A stretch of 8,283 nt of DNA from Chitinophagaceae bacterium (GCA_025455245.1 JALOMX010000076.1:1-8283); one strand, 5' to 3'. Shown: positions 1 through 6,319, counted from the first letter of the stretch. Numbers and translations are program-made. Notes: generated from the letters alone by a model not told the origin.

Positions 1-1205
1 CTTCAGGCAGATTGGTTGCAGCAACCGGCACTTATACCGATACGCTTCGTTATGTAAGCGGTTGCGATAGCATTCATTATTCCATTCAATTACAAGTAAC
101 CGGAGTCATTCGTAATACAGAAGCAGTGTCTATTTGTGCCGGCCAGCGTTATACGCTTCCTTCCGGAAGGATTGTATCCGCAAACGGCACGTACAACGAT
201 ACACTCAGGAGCGTGTCAGGTTGTGATAGCATTATTACAAGTATAACATTACAAAATCAGCAACCTTTATTCCAAAATCTTTCAGCATCATTGTGTCCGG
301 GAGAATCCTTTACATTGCCTTCCGGAAAATCTGTCAGCAGTACAGGTATCTACAACGATACCATAAGGTATGTGTCGGGTTGTGATAGCCTTATTTCCAT
401 TATCAATGTTTCTGTTACCACACCTCAGGTCAGGTTCACCAATGCCGGTTTTTGTGCCGGGCAAACCTATACTTTACCCGGAGGAAGGGTGGTCAGTTCA
501 TCAGGCGTTTATTCGGACACGCTTAGAAATGTAAATGGCTGTGACAGCATCATTCAGCAAATCACGCTTGATCTAATCCCCGTTGAACGTAAAAATGCAG
601 CCGGATTGATTTGTGCAGGGCAAACCTATACCTTGCCTTCGGGTAGGGTTGTAAACAGCCCCGGTATTTTCAATGATACCATTCGATACACGGGAGGTTG
701 CGACAGTTTGATTACGGTCGTTACCCTTACCGCACCACCTGTTCAAAACAGGTCTGTATCCGCATCTGTTTGCCCATTGCAAAATTATATATTGCCTTCG
801 GGCAGAGCGGTAAATGCACCGGGGAGGTATCTTGATACGCTCCGGTATGCCAACGGTTGCGACAGTGTTATTACCATGGTTACCCTAAATGTATGGCAAC
901 CTGTAACCAATAACCTGACAGCCGGAATTTGTGCGGGACAGCGTTATACCTTACCCTCAGGAAGAGAGGTTTCCACTTCAGGAATTTATAGCGATACGTT
1001 ACGGTTTGCTGCGGGATGCGATAGTGTCATTTTCCGGGTAACGCTTTCCGTTTCGGCTCCTGTTTCAAGCTCGAATACGGTTCAGATCTGTTCAGGGGCC
1101 AATTACCGCCTCCCCGGTGGCAGGGTGGTCAATACAGCAGGAACTTATCGTGATACATTGAAAACCGTACAGGGCAATTGTGACAGTATCATTATAACTA
1201 CCATT
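1..1205 (+). repeat. Tandem 159-bp (53-aa) coding repeats, about 8 copies
   Basis: Seven complete copies start at the Cys codons 135, 294, 453, 612, 771, 930 and 1089, and a partial copy precedes them at the window edge. The period is exactly 159 nt from copy to copy. Each copy has Cys at repeat position 1 and a second Cys at position 30 in GCDS; the last copy has one extra residue, GNCDS, which moves it to 31. Copies conserve amino acids but differ at many synonymous sites. For example, the copies at 135 and 930 both encode CAGQRYTLPSGR with mostly different third bases. That points to old duplication under protein-level selection. The paired cysteines may form one disulfide per unit outside the cytoplasm (inference). 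Confidence 0.9.
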
Positions 1206-1988
1206 ACCAATCTTCCACCATTGAATGTAACCTTAACCGGGCCAACGCAGGTATGTGCGGGCGATAGGGTGGTGATCACCGCTACTGCAAGCGGAGGCAA
1301 TGGCGGCCCTTACACATACAATTGGATAGGTGTAAATGGAAACGGTAATCAGGCAACCTTCGTTGCAACCCAAACCGCTGAATATTTCGTATCTGTGTCG
1401 GATGGTTGTACCATAACGCCTGCACGAGATTCGATCACCATCGTATCAGTTCCGCTTCCATTGGTAGATGCAGGACCGGATACAGCCATCCATGCCAATG
1501 CGCCATTTATCCTGAGGCCTGTGTATAGCAATGATGTGGTTAGTTATGTATGGTCGCCCAATACCTATTTAAGTTGTACCGACTGTCCCGCCCCGATTGT
1601 TACACTTGAAAAAGAAATGGTATATAACATAAGGGTTGAAAACAGCGCAGGCTGTGTAGCCAATGACAGCCGCAGATTGAGGTTAGTTTGTGATGTAAAA
1701 GGTTTATTTATACCTACCGGATTTACCCCCAATGGCGATGGATTGAATGATGTTTGGTATCCTTTAGGAAATAGCAGCATTAAAGTGCGCTTTCTCAGGA
1801 TATTCAATCGATGGGGTCAGGTTGTATTTGAGCGTAGTAATTTCTTTGTAAATGACCGGACAGCGGGTTGGGATGGCACCTTTAGTGGAAATAAACTTGC
1901 TTCAGGCGGATTTATTTACCGCATGGCATATGAATGTGAAGGCGGTGAATTATTGGAAGCCAAGGGTGAGTTTACATTGATCCGTTAA
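1..1988 (+). CDS. Large secreted repeat protein with T9SS type B (gliding motility-associated) C-terminal domain, 5' truncated
   Basis: The reading frame is open to the left edge, and its first codons already encode part of a repeat, so the true start lies outside the window. The visible part has three zones. Nucleotides 1 to about 1205 hold eight repeats, seven of them complete, whose first Cys codons fall at 135, 294, 453, 612, 771, 930 and 1089. The spacing is exactly 159 nt (53 aa). The repeat pattern is C-x-G-x-x-Y-x-L-P-(S/G)-G-(R/K), then G-x-Y-x-D-T-(L/I)-(R/K), then GCDS. About 1210-1690 encode PKD-like Ig-fold segments, including the SCTDCP motif often seen in Bacteroidota surface proteins. 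About 1700-1985 encode the sorting domain, with PTGFTPNGDGLND, then FNRWGQVVFE, WDGTFSG and a final GEFTLIR. Family knowledge: such domains direct export through the type IX system and release or attachment at the cell surface. Adhesin or matrix function is inference; no enzymatic domain is visible. Confidence 0.9.
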   Translation, partial: SGRLVAATGTYTDTLRYVSGCDSIHYSIQLQVTGVIRNTEAVSICAGQRYTLPSGRIVSANGTYNDTLRSVSGCDSIITSITLQNQQPLFQNLSASLCPGESFTLPSGKSVSSTGIYNDTIRYVSGCDSLISIINVSVTTPQVRFTNAGFCAGQTYTLPGGRVVSSSGVYSDTLRNVNGCDSIIQQITLDLIPVERKNAAGLICAGQTYTLPSGRVVNSPGIFNDTIRYTGGCDSLITVVTLTAPPVQNRSVSASVCPLQNYILPSGRAVNAPGRYLDTLRYANGCDSVITMVTLNVWQPVTNNLTAGICAGQRYTLPSGREVSTSGIYSDTLRFAAGCDSVIFRVTLSVSAPVSSSNTVQICSGANYRLPGGRVVNTAGTYRDTLKTVQGNCDSIIITTITNLPPLNVTLTGPTQVCAGDRVVITATASGGNGGPYTYNWIGVNGNGNQATFVATQTAEYFVSVSDGCTITPARDSITIVSVPLPLVDAGPDTAIHANAPFILRPVYSNDVVSYVWSPNTYLSCTDCPAPIVTLEKEMVYNIRVENSAGCVANDSRRLRLVCDVKGLFIPTGFTPNGDGLNDVWYPLGNSSIKVRFLRIFNRWGQVVFERSNFFVNDRTAGWDGTFSGNKLASGGFIYRMAYECEGGELLEAKGEFTLIR

Positions 1989-2014
1989 ATTCCTTACTTG
2001 TCCTGTATTATACC

Positions 2015-2608
2015 TTAGTTTTCTTTCAGCATGATGGAACGCTGAATATATTTTCCAACCATATCAAATTCAAGATTCACAAAGTCGCCGGGCCTGATGG
2101 CATGCATATTGGTGTGCTCCCAGGTATATGGAATAATGGCTACAGAAAATGCATCGTGCGCTACATTGAACACCGTAAGGCTGATGCCGTTCAGGCAGAT
2201 ACTTCCTTTTTCAATAATAAGGTGTGCAAATGAAGGAGGAAATGAAAACCTGAAAAGCCAGCTGCCATCCTGATCCTCCACCGACAGGCATGTACCCGTG
2301 CAGTCCACATGACCCTGAACCATATGCCCATCTAATCGTCCACCCATCAGCAGGCAGCGTTCAAGGTTCACAATCGAACCGGTTTGCCAATGGCCAAGGT
2401 GTGTTTTTTGCAGGGTTTCGTCAATGGCGGTAATACGATGCATGTCCGGCTTTAATGCATCTACCGTAAGGCATACACCGTTGTGTGCCACACTTTGATC
2501 AATTTTCAGTGATTCGGATATCGGGCTTTCTATCCAGAATGAACGGTTGGTACCATTTGCAATAATTTCCTTAACCCGTCCTGTTGTTTCTATTATTCCG
2601 GTAAACAT
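2015..2608 (-). CDS. ribE: Riboflavin synthase, alpha chain
   Basis: This enzyme converts two 6,7-dimethyl-8-ribityllumazine molecules into riboflavin plus 5-amino-6-ribitylamino-uracil, the last step of vitamin B2 synthesis, as a cytosolic trimer. The 197-aa protein begins with the family signature MFTGIIE and has two tandem lumazine-binding domains. Domain 1 (about 1-96) contains AHNGVCLTV at 41-49, with Cys46 matching the conserved Cys48 of the E. coli enzyme. The junction carries MVQGHVD, with His100 matching E. coli His102. Domain 2 (about 97-190) contains CLNGISLTV at 138-146 and IPYTWEHTN near 158-166. Length is near the usual 200-215 aa. It is convergent with the preceding surface-protein gene (26-bp gap, no clear terminator) and divergent from the exporter genes. 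A TACCTTTG box just upstream predicts a leader of roughly 14 nt, too short for an FMN riboswitch. The start has no Shine-Dalgarno. Confidence 0.96.
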   Translation of the reverse strand: MFTGIIETTGRVKEIIANGTNRSFWIESPISESLKIDQSVAHNGVCLTVDALKPDMHRITAIDETLQKTHLGHWQTGSIVNLERCLLMGGRLDGHMVQGHVDCTGTCLSVEDQDGSWLFRFSFPPSFAHLIIEKGSICLNGISLTVFNVAHDAFSVAIIPYTWEHTNMHAIRPGDFVNLEFDMVGKYIQRSIMLKEN

Positions 2609-2628
2609 TTCTACACAAAGTTTAGTTG

Positions 2629-2636
2629 CAAAGGTA
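2629..2636 (-). promoter_or_regulatory. Putative Bacteroidota -7 box for ribE (TACCTTTG on minus strand)
   Basis: Read on the minus strand this is TACCTTTG, an exact match to the Bacteroidota sigma-A -7 consensus TAnnTTTG, about 20 nt upstream of the ribE ATG. No convincing TTTG -33 element lies at the usual distance, so the assignment rests on one box and its position. Confidence 0.5.
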
Positions 2637-2704
2637 TTGGCTTACCGGTTTGGATTTTGGGATTAATTGATGTGACAAAATACGGGTGTGGATTTAATTC
2701 CGTA

Positions 2705-2712
2705 TATCTTTG
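2705..2712 (+). promoter_or_regulatory. Putative Bacteroidota -7 box for the ThrE-type exporter genes (TATCTTTG)
   Basis: TATCTTTG matches TAnnTTTG exactly. It lies 81 nt upstream of the preferred ATG at 2794 and 57 nt upstream of the alternative TTG at 2770. The -33 region is weak (only a TGTG-like sequence). Together with the box at 2629-2636 it forms a compact divergent promoter region between ribE and the exporter genes. Confidence 0.5.
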
Positions 2713-2793
2713 AATGCCTGCCGCATTTAGTACCACAAATCAATCAGGTGTTGTAGTAGAAGGCGGGTTTTGAAAAAAATAACAACCTTTTAT

Positions 2794-3567
2794 ATGGAAA
2801 ATAAGGGCTGGGATGACCCGCTTATATTGGGTACCATTGCCATTGAAGTGGGCAGGTCATTGCTTCAATCGGGAGCAAGCAGCGAAAGAATACGAACAAG
2901 TCTTGACAGGTTTTTTAAGGCCGGTGGCTTCGATGCCCATATTGAAATCAATCCGCTGTCGGTATCAGTAAATTTAAATGATGCAAACGGGCACGTTTTA
3001 TACAACGGCACCGGGAGTATAGCTGTACAGGGGGTAAATTTTAAAGTACTTACGGGTATCAGTCAACTCAGTTGGGAGGTACACGATAACAAGGTTGGCC
3101 CTGCCAAGGCAAGGGAGAAATTAAAAGAAATAGTGGGGGAACCGCATTATAACAGGTGGCTTAATTTACTGTTTGTAAGCCTTGCAGGGGCTGCATTTTG
3201 TTTTACGTTTGGGGGGAATGCCATTGAAATGGCGGTTGGTTTTCTTGCAACTTTTCTTGGCCTTTTCTGTAAGCAGCAGATGTTGAAGAAGCATTTTAAT
3301 ACATATATCATTACGTTTATCAGTGCAGCTTGTGCGGGTTTTGTAGTGGGAAGCGTACATTTTCTGGTGCCCGAGGTGGTGCTGGAACATGCTTTTGCTA
3401 CCTGTGTTTTATTTTTAATTCCCGGTGTTCCGCTCATAAATGCCGTGACCGATATCTTGGAAGGCTATACTATAAATGGTGTGGCAAGAGGAGTAGGGGC
3501 GCTTGTGCATGCCCTGGCAATTGCCTTTGGTTTGATAGTTGTTTTAAAAATCTTCGGTTATGTTTGA
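2794..3567 (+). CDS. Threonine/serine exporter family protein, N-terminal half (ThrE / YjjP-like, DUF1212)
   Basis: This is an inner-membrane protein of the ThrE/YjjP family. In Corynebacterium the fused ThrE exports threonine and serine; in E. coli the split YjjP/YjjB pair has been linked to succinate export, so the substrate here is open. The 257-aa product has a cytosolic domain (about 1-118) that resembles this family in GRSLLQSGAS (20-29) and INPLSVSVN (52-60). About five hydrophobic segments follow, near 122-140, 143-159, 171-192, 201-218 and 233-254. The segment IPGVPLINAVTDILEGYTING (209-229) is the family hallmark. I chose ATG 2794 (MENKGWDD) because homology-like sequence begins there. 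An in-frame TTG at 2770 would add eight residues, and an AGGCGGG at 2761-2767 is too close to that TTG and too far from the ATG to act as a normal Shine-Dalgarno. The gene overlaps the next one by 8 nt, so the pair is almost certainly co-translated. Confidence 0.88.
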   Translation: MENKGWDDPLILGTIAIEVGRSLLQSGASSERIRTSLDRFFKAGGFDAHIEINPLSVSVNLNDANGHVLYNGTGSIAVQGVNFKVLTGISQLSWEVHDNKVGPAKAREKLKEIVGEPHYNRWLNLLFVSLAGAAFCFTFGGNAIEMAVGFLATFLGLFCKQQMLKKHFNTYIITFISAACAGFVVGSVHFLVPEVVLEHAFATCVLFLIPGVPLINAVTDILEGYTINGVARGVGALVHALAIAFGLIVVLKIFGYV

Positions 3568-4081
3568 CCTCAGTGCATTATTGCCGGTTTTGTTCAAGGC
3601 ATTCTGGTGTGGTCTTGCCGCTTTAGGATTCGGCATGTTATTTAATTCCCCCAAACGGGCCCTGGTTTTCATATTTGGCGGCGGGTTTTTAGTTGGGTTG
3701 GTCAAATTCATTTTGATGCTGCCTTCCATTGGTGCAGGTATCATCAGCGCCTCTTTCATTGCGGCAGTGGCAGTTGGCCTGGCAAGTATTCCCATTGCTC
3801 ATGCAAGTCAGGTTCCACCTGTCATTTTTTCTATCCCTTCTGTTATACCATTAGTTCCGGGCGTTTTTGCCTACAGAACCATGATGGGTTTAATGCGTAT
3901 GGCGCTTCCCAATGGAAATGAAGCCTCCGAAAAACTTGCTTCTACTTTCCAAAATGGCGCTATCACCTTGTTTGTAATAATGGGAATTGCCCTCGGCGTA
4001 GCCTTGCCAATGCATATTTTGCGCAAAAAGACGGTGAAGGGCATGGCTTCATTCAGGAACCGGAAATTTAAACTTCAATAA
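3560..4081 (+). CDS. Threonine/serine exporter family protein, C-terminal half (ThrE_2 / YjjB-like, DUF3815)
   Basis: This is the partner subunit of the preceding gene and corresponds to the C-terminal half of fused ThrE proteins. The 173-aa product is almost wholly hydrophobic, with about five membrane segments (near 6-27, 33-53, 57-79, 88-104 and 133-152). The family motif is PLVPGVFAYRTMMG (97-110); its PGVFAYR mirrors the PGVPLIN loop of the first subunit, as expected of two halves descended from one fold. The C-terminus is short and basic (RKKTVK...RNRKFK), probably cytosolic. The start ATG lies inside the stop region of the upstream gene in a different frame and has no Shine-Dalgarno, which fits translational coupling. 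The substrate cannot be told from sequence. Confidence 0.87.
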   Translation: MFDLSALLPVLFKAFWCGLAALGFGMLFNSPKRALVFIFGGGFLVGLVKFILMLPSIGAGIISASFIAAVAVGLASIPIAHASQVPPVIFSIPSVIPLVPGVFAYRTMMGLMRMALPNGNEASEKLASTFQNGAITLFVIMGIALGVALPMHILRKKTVKGMASFRNRKFKLQ

Positions 4082-4084
4082 TTT

Positions 4085-4116
4085 TTTGGATTAATTAATT
4101 GAACCACCTACTTTTG
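4085..4116 (+). promoter_or_regulatory. Putative rpsU promoter (TTTG - 20 nt - TACTTTTG)
   Basis: TTTG at 4085-4088 and TACTTTTG at 4109-4116 are separated by 20 nt. Both match the Bacteroidota consensus TTTG / TAnnTTTG exactly at a normal spacing. It is the best-formed promoter in the window. Transcription should begin near 4122, giving a leader of roughly 28 nt that contains the ribosome-binding site. Confidence 0.75.
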
Positions 4117-4132
4117 CAGCCTTAAAAATCTA

Positions 4133-4140
4133 AAGGGGGT
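4133..4140 (+). promoter_or_regulatory. Strong Shine-Dalgarno of rpsU
   Basis: AAGGGGGT sits 9 nt before the ATG. It can pair with the 16S rRNA tail complementary to AAGGAGGT over eight positions, with a single G-U wobble. No other start in the window has a comparable site at a working distance, which is the normal state in Bacteroidota. A strong site placed specifically before rpsU fits the bS21 autoregulation reported in Flavobacterium johnsoniae. Confidence 0.8.
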
Positions 4141-4149
4141 ATAACCGTT

Positions 4150-4347
4150 ATGCTTATTATCGATTCTAAAGATTGCGAAAACATTGACAAGGCGCTGAAA
4201 AAGTACAAGAAGAAATTTGAACGTGCAAAAATTCTGATGCAGCTTCGCGACCGTCAAAGCTTCACCAAGCCTTCAGTAAAGCGTCGTGGCGAAGTGTTGA
4301 AAGCAATTTATAAGCAGCAGATCGCAAGCGGCAAGATCGAGTTATAA
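4150..4347 (+). CDS. rpsU: Small ribosomal subunit protein bS21
   Basis: bS21 is a small basic protein of the 30S platform. In Bacteroidota it helps, with bS6 and bS18, to hide the anti-Shine-Dalgarno tail of 16S rRNA. The 65-aa product is highly basic and begins MLIID. It has the helical lysine-rich stretch DKALKKYKKKFE and the family motif FTKPSVKRR (38-46), followed by a second helix. Length and motif match Bacteroidota bS21 closely. It is transcribed from its own well-formed promoter and followed after 26 nt by an intrinsic terminator, so it is probably a single-gene unit. The strong Shine-Dalgarno before it suggests feedback: ribosomes lacking bS21, whose tail is free, would favour this mRNA (known in F. 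johnsoniae, inferred here). Confidence 0.96.
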   Translation: MLIIDSKDCENIDKALKKYKKKFERAKILMQLRDRQSFTKPSVKRRGEVLKAIYKQQIASGKIEL

Positions 4348-4369
4348 TCTCCGCAGGTTTTAAACTTAT

Positions 4370-4396
4370 TTTGAGTAGCTATAAAGTATATCTTTA
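4370..4396 (+). promoter_or_regulatory. Weak candidate promoter for the xer gene inside the rpsU terminator
   Basis: TTTG at 4370-4373 and TATCTTTA at 4389-4396 (one mismatch to TAnnTTTG) are separated by 15 nt, shorter than normal. If used, transcription would start near 4402 and give a leader of about 9 nt before ATG 4411. The other possibility is low-level read-through from rpsU. Confidence 0.25.
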
Positions 4397-4410
4397 TGGC
4401 TACTTTTTTT
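4374..4410 (+). terminator. Intrinsic terminator of rpsU, overlapping an upstream in-frame ATG of the xer gene
   Basis: The arms 4374-4386 (AGTAGCTATAAAG) and 4392-4404 (CTTTATGGCTACT) pair over 13 positions with one G-U wobble and a 5-nt TATAT loop. A T-run follows at 4404-4410. This is a canonical intrinsic terminator. The right arm contains ATG 4396, and the T-run ends exactly before ATG 4411. Confidence 0.85.
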
Positions 4411-5307
4411 ATGGATATACACCAGGCAATTGACTCTTTTTTACAGTACCTGAAATTTGAAAAGCATTATTCGGAGCACACAATAATAGCTTATCAGAAC
4501 GACCTGAGTCAGTTTGTGCAATTTTCTTCGGGACAGTTTGACTTAAAAAAACTCAGTGAAATTGCGCCTTTCCATATACGGACATGGATGGCCAATCTGA
4601 AAGATGAGGGCATTTCATCAAGGAGCATCAACCGCAAGCTATCCTCCCTGAAATCCCTTTTTCGCTACCATTTAAAGTATGGAAATCTTTCGTCATCCCC
4701 CCTTGCTACCGTTACAGGGCCAAAATCGGGGAAGAAATTGCCTTCCTGGCACGAACCTGCGGTCATACAACAGTTGCTGAGTCCGGGGCTTTATCCGGAT
4801 GACTGGGAGGGCAGGACAGCCCATCTTGCAGTCTCTGTTTTGTACGAAACAGGAATACGGAGAAGCGAATTGGTCGGGCTAAAGGAGGCGCAGATCGATT
4901 ACCATCTGTGTTCGCTCAGGGTGACCGGTAAGGGCAATAAGGAAAGGATATTACCGGTGCGCCGCGATTTGCTCAAAACCATTCAAAGCTATGTTTTTGA
5001 TAAAAAGAAAATGGATATCAGGCCAGATAGTGAATTTCTTTTGGTAAGGAAGGACGGGAAACCGGTCAATGCATCCTGGATTTACCTGACCGTTAAAAAA
5101 TATACTTCAGCGGTAACAACCCAGCAGAAGAAAAGTCCCCATATTTTAAGGCACAGTTTTGCCACACACCTGACCAATGCCGGTGCCGACCTGAATGCCG
5201 TAAAGGAATTACTTGGACACAGCAGCCTTGCAGCTACGCAGGTGTACACGCACAATAGCATTGAAAAGCTGAAGAATATTCATGGAAAAGCACACCCCAA
5301 AGGCTGA
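4411..5307 (+). CDS. xerC: XerC/XerD-type tyrosine recombinase
   Basis: This site-specific recombinase is probably one of the pair that resolves chromosome dimers at dif; sequence alone does not decide between XerC and XerD. It has an N-terminal SAM-like core-binding domain (about 1-90), with YSEHTIIAYQNDL and SRSINRKLSSLKSLFRY, and a C-terminal catalytic domain. The full catalytic set is visible: Arg150 (TGIRRSEL), Lys174 (GKGNKER), His244 and Arg247 (PHILRHSF), His270 (LGHSS) and nucleophile Tyr279 (VYTH). With the start at ATG 4411 the protein is 298 aa, the length of E. coli XerC and XerD, and the last four residues fall at E. coli XerD numbers 244, 247, 270 and 279. The more upstream ATG 4396 would add MATFF but lies in the terminator stem of rpsU, so I reject it. 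Its place between rpsU and hpf is a core Bacteroidota arrangement, not a mobile-element context. Confidence 0.9.
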   Translation: MDIHQAIDSFLQYLKFEKHYSEHTIIAYQNDLSQFVQFSSGQFDLKKLSEIAPFHIRTWMANLKDEGISSRSINRKLSSLKSLFRYHLKYGNLSSSPLATVTGPKSGKKLPSWHEPAVIQQLLSPGLYPDDWEGRTAHLAVSVLYETGIRRSELVGLKEAQIDYHLCSLRVTGKGNKERILPVRRDLLKTIQSYVFDKKKMDIRPDSEFLLVRKDGKPVNASWIYLTVKKYTSAVTTQQKKSPHILRHSFATHLTNAGADLNAVKELLGHSSLAATQVYTHNSIEKLKNIHGKAHPKG

Positions 5308-5464
5308 GGGCAGGTTCCAATAAAAATTTTAATTTTATATGTGATACAGGTTATCAATAAGTCGGAAAAATAATCTTATCTTTAAACTACAAAATCAGAA
5401 TGCCTATGTAAAGCAAATTTCTACTTTTAGTTCTTTTATTTATTCACTCAAAACGTGTTGCATT

Positions 5465-5764
5465 ATGACACTAGACATTCAAACAGTACGGTTTGATGCC
5501 GACAGAAAACTCACAGACCATATCCGGAAAAAAGTGGACAAACTGAGTACGTACCACGACCGGATCGTTAAGGTGGAAGTCTTTCTTAAACTTGACAATG
5601 TGGTCCATCAAATCAAAGACAAGGTAGCTGAAATCAAGGTCCGAATTCCCAAAAACGAAATTTTTGTAAAATCGAGTAGTAAATCATTCGAAGCATCTTT
5701 TGATGAAGCCTTTGATAGTGTTTGCACCCAGATAAAGAGGCGAAAAGAGAAAATGGAAGGGTGA
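5465..5764 (+). CDS. hpf: Short ribosome hibernation-promoting factor / RaiA family
   Basis: This cytosolic protein binds the 30S decoding region and stabilises inactive ribosomes during slow growth. The 99-aa product has the short-HPF layout: strand (LDIQTVRFDAD), long helix (RKLTDHIRKKVDKLSTYHDR), three strands (VKVEVFLKLD, VAEIKVRIPK, NEIFVKSSS) and a second helix (SFEASFDEAFDSVCTQIKRR) ending in a basic tail. It lacks the C-terminal dimerisation domain of long HPF, so any 100S formation would follow the short type (inference from family). The start ATG has no Shine-Dalgarno. The 157-nt gap upstream holds two near-matches to the -7 box (TATCTTTA at 5377-5384, TACTTTTA at 5422-5429), each with the final G missing, and no good -33. 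A strong terminator follows 8 nt after the stop. Confidence 0.9.
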   Translation: MTLDIQTVRFDADRKLTDHIRKKVDKLSTYHDRIVKVEVFLKLDNVVHQIKDKVAEIKVRIPKNEIFVKSSSKSFEASFDEAFDSVCTQIKRRKEKMEG

Positions 5765-5772
5765 TAAACTTC

Positions 5773-5810
5773 AAAAAGTCCCTGCATAAAAAGTGCAGGG
5801 ACTTTTTTTT
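5773..5810 (+). terminator. Intrinsic terminator of hpf
   Basis: AAAAAGTCCCTGCA at 5773-5786 and its exact complement at 5794-5807 form a perfect 14-bp stem with a 7-nt loop. Eight T residues run from 5803 to 5810. It cleanly ends the hpf unit and separates it from the tRNA-tuf operon promoter 33 nt further on. Confidence 0.92.
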
Positions 5811-5842
5811 CCACAGGTTCTAAAAAGATTTCAAAGGTTTTT

Positions 5843-5872
5843 TTTGTTGAATTGCCTTTTGCCTTACTTTTG
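5843..5872 (+). promoter_or_regulatory. Putative promoter of the tRNA-tuf operon (TTTG - 18 nt - TACTTTTG)
   Basis: TTTG at 5843-5846 and TACTTTTG at 5865-5872, spaced 18 nt apart, match the Bacteroidota consensus; the -7 box is identical to that of rpsU. Transcription should start near 5878 and give a leader of about 68 nt before the first tRNA. The leader contains a possible CCGCC/GGCGG stem (5906-5910 with 5929-5933) with a long loop. No other exact -7 box was seen before tuf, so it probably drives the four tRNAs and tuf together. Confidence 0.65.
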
Positions 5873-5945
5873 CCATCCCAAAATTTACAGGGACAGTTCT
5901 TTGAGCCGCCTTAACAATTAAAAATCAGGGCGGAATAAAAAAATC

Positions 5946-6018
5946 GCCACTTTAGCTCAGCTGGTAGAGCAACTGATTTGTAATCAGTAGGTCGTTGGTT
6001 CGATTCCGACAAGTGGCT
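5946..6018 (+). tRNA. tRNA-Thr (anticodon TGT)
   Basis: This is a 73-nt cloverleaf. The acceptor stem GCCACTT/AAGTGGC (5946-5952 with 6011-6017) is perfect and the discriminator is T. The anticodon stem ACTGA/TCAGT encloses loop TTTGTAA with TGT at 5979-5981, which reads ACA. The T-loop is TTCGATT. CCA is not encoded. It is the first gene of the operon and the positional equivalent of E. coli thrU. Confidence 0.97.
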
Positions 6019-6030
6019 CGGAGAGAAATT

Positions 6031-6114
6031 CCAAATTTTCAAATTCCAAATTCCAAAAGTTTGGTTTAAAAATTTTATTTTTTGGGATTTGGAATTTGAG
6101 TTTTGAATATTTAA
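6031..6114 (+). repeat. Spacer element A: 7-nt-periodic inverted repeat between tRNA-Thr and tRNA-Tyr
   Basis: The left arm is built from AAATTCC words. The right arm reads in clean 7-nt units from 6080: TTTTGGG, ATTTGGA, ATTTGAG, TTTTGAA, TATTTAA. Positions 6039-6058 pair with 6080-6099 over 20 positions with one G-U wobble around a 21-nt loop. Weaker pairing extends outward. There is no T-run after it. Confidence 0.8.
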
Positions 6115-6119
6115 GTATT

Positions 6120-6205
6120 GGGCAGTTTCCAGAGCGGCCAAATGGGGCGGACTGTAAATCCGCTGTCTTTCGACTTCGGTGGTTCGAATCCACCACTGCC
6201 CACCA
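6120..6205 (+). tRNA. tRNA-Tyr (anticodon GTA), class II, CCA encoded
   Basis: The acceptor stem GGGCAGT/ACTGCCC is followed by discriminator A and an encoded CCA at 6203-6205. The anticodon stem GCGGA/TCCGC holds loop CTGTAAA with GTA at 6154-6156. A long variable arm (about 6164-6177, TCTTTCGACTTCGG) is the expected class II feature of bacterial tRNA-Tyr. It is the positional equivalent of E. coli tyrU. Confidence 0.97.
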
Positions 6206-6241
6206 TAGTTCTTTAAAATTGATCTGAAAAGATCGACAAAA

Positions 6242-6317
6242 GCGGAAGTAGCTCAATTGGTAGAGCGATAGCCTTCCAAGCTATAGGTTGCGAGTTCGAG
6301 ACTCGTCTTCCGCTCCA
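6242..6317 (+). tRNA. tRNA-Gly (anticodon TCC), CCA encoded
   Basis: The acceptor stem GCGGAAG/CTTCCGC is perfect, with discriminator T and encoded CCA at 6315-6317. The anticodon stem ATAGC/GCTAT encloses loop CTTCCAA with TCC at 6275-6277. The T-loop is TTCGAGA. It follows tRNA-Tyr after 36 nt, a spacer with only a small GATC...GATC hairpin and no 7-nt element. It is the positional equivalent of E. coli glyT. Confidence 0.97.
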
Positions 6318-6319
6318 AT

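Noticed and set aside
1989..2014. Bidirectional terminator between the convergent surface-protein gene and ribE
   Set aside because: The 26-bp gap has no inverted repeat or T-run that would support one.
2770..2793. TTG 2770 as the start of the first ThrE-type gene
   Set aside because: It adds only MKKITTFY before family-like sequence, and the G-rich motif upstream is only 2 nt away. Not fully excluded.
3147..3437. Overlapping frames on both strands within the exporter genes
   Set aside because: They are shadows of strong membrane-protein coding frames and have no recognisable content of their own.
4411..5307. Integrase beside a tRNA cluster as a sign of an integrative element
   Set aside because: The protein has XerC/XerD length and catalytic spacing, the surrounding genes are core translation genes, and no duplicated tRNA 3' end or cargo is visible.
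5911..6256. Two minus-strand open frames across the tRNA-Thr/Tyr/Gly region
   Set aside because: They are antisense translations of tRNA genes. Peptides such as VDSNHRSRKTADLQS and LVGIEPTT are a well-known family of spurious database proteins created this way.
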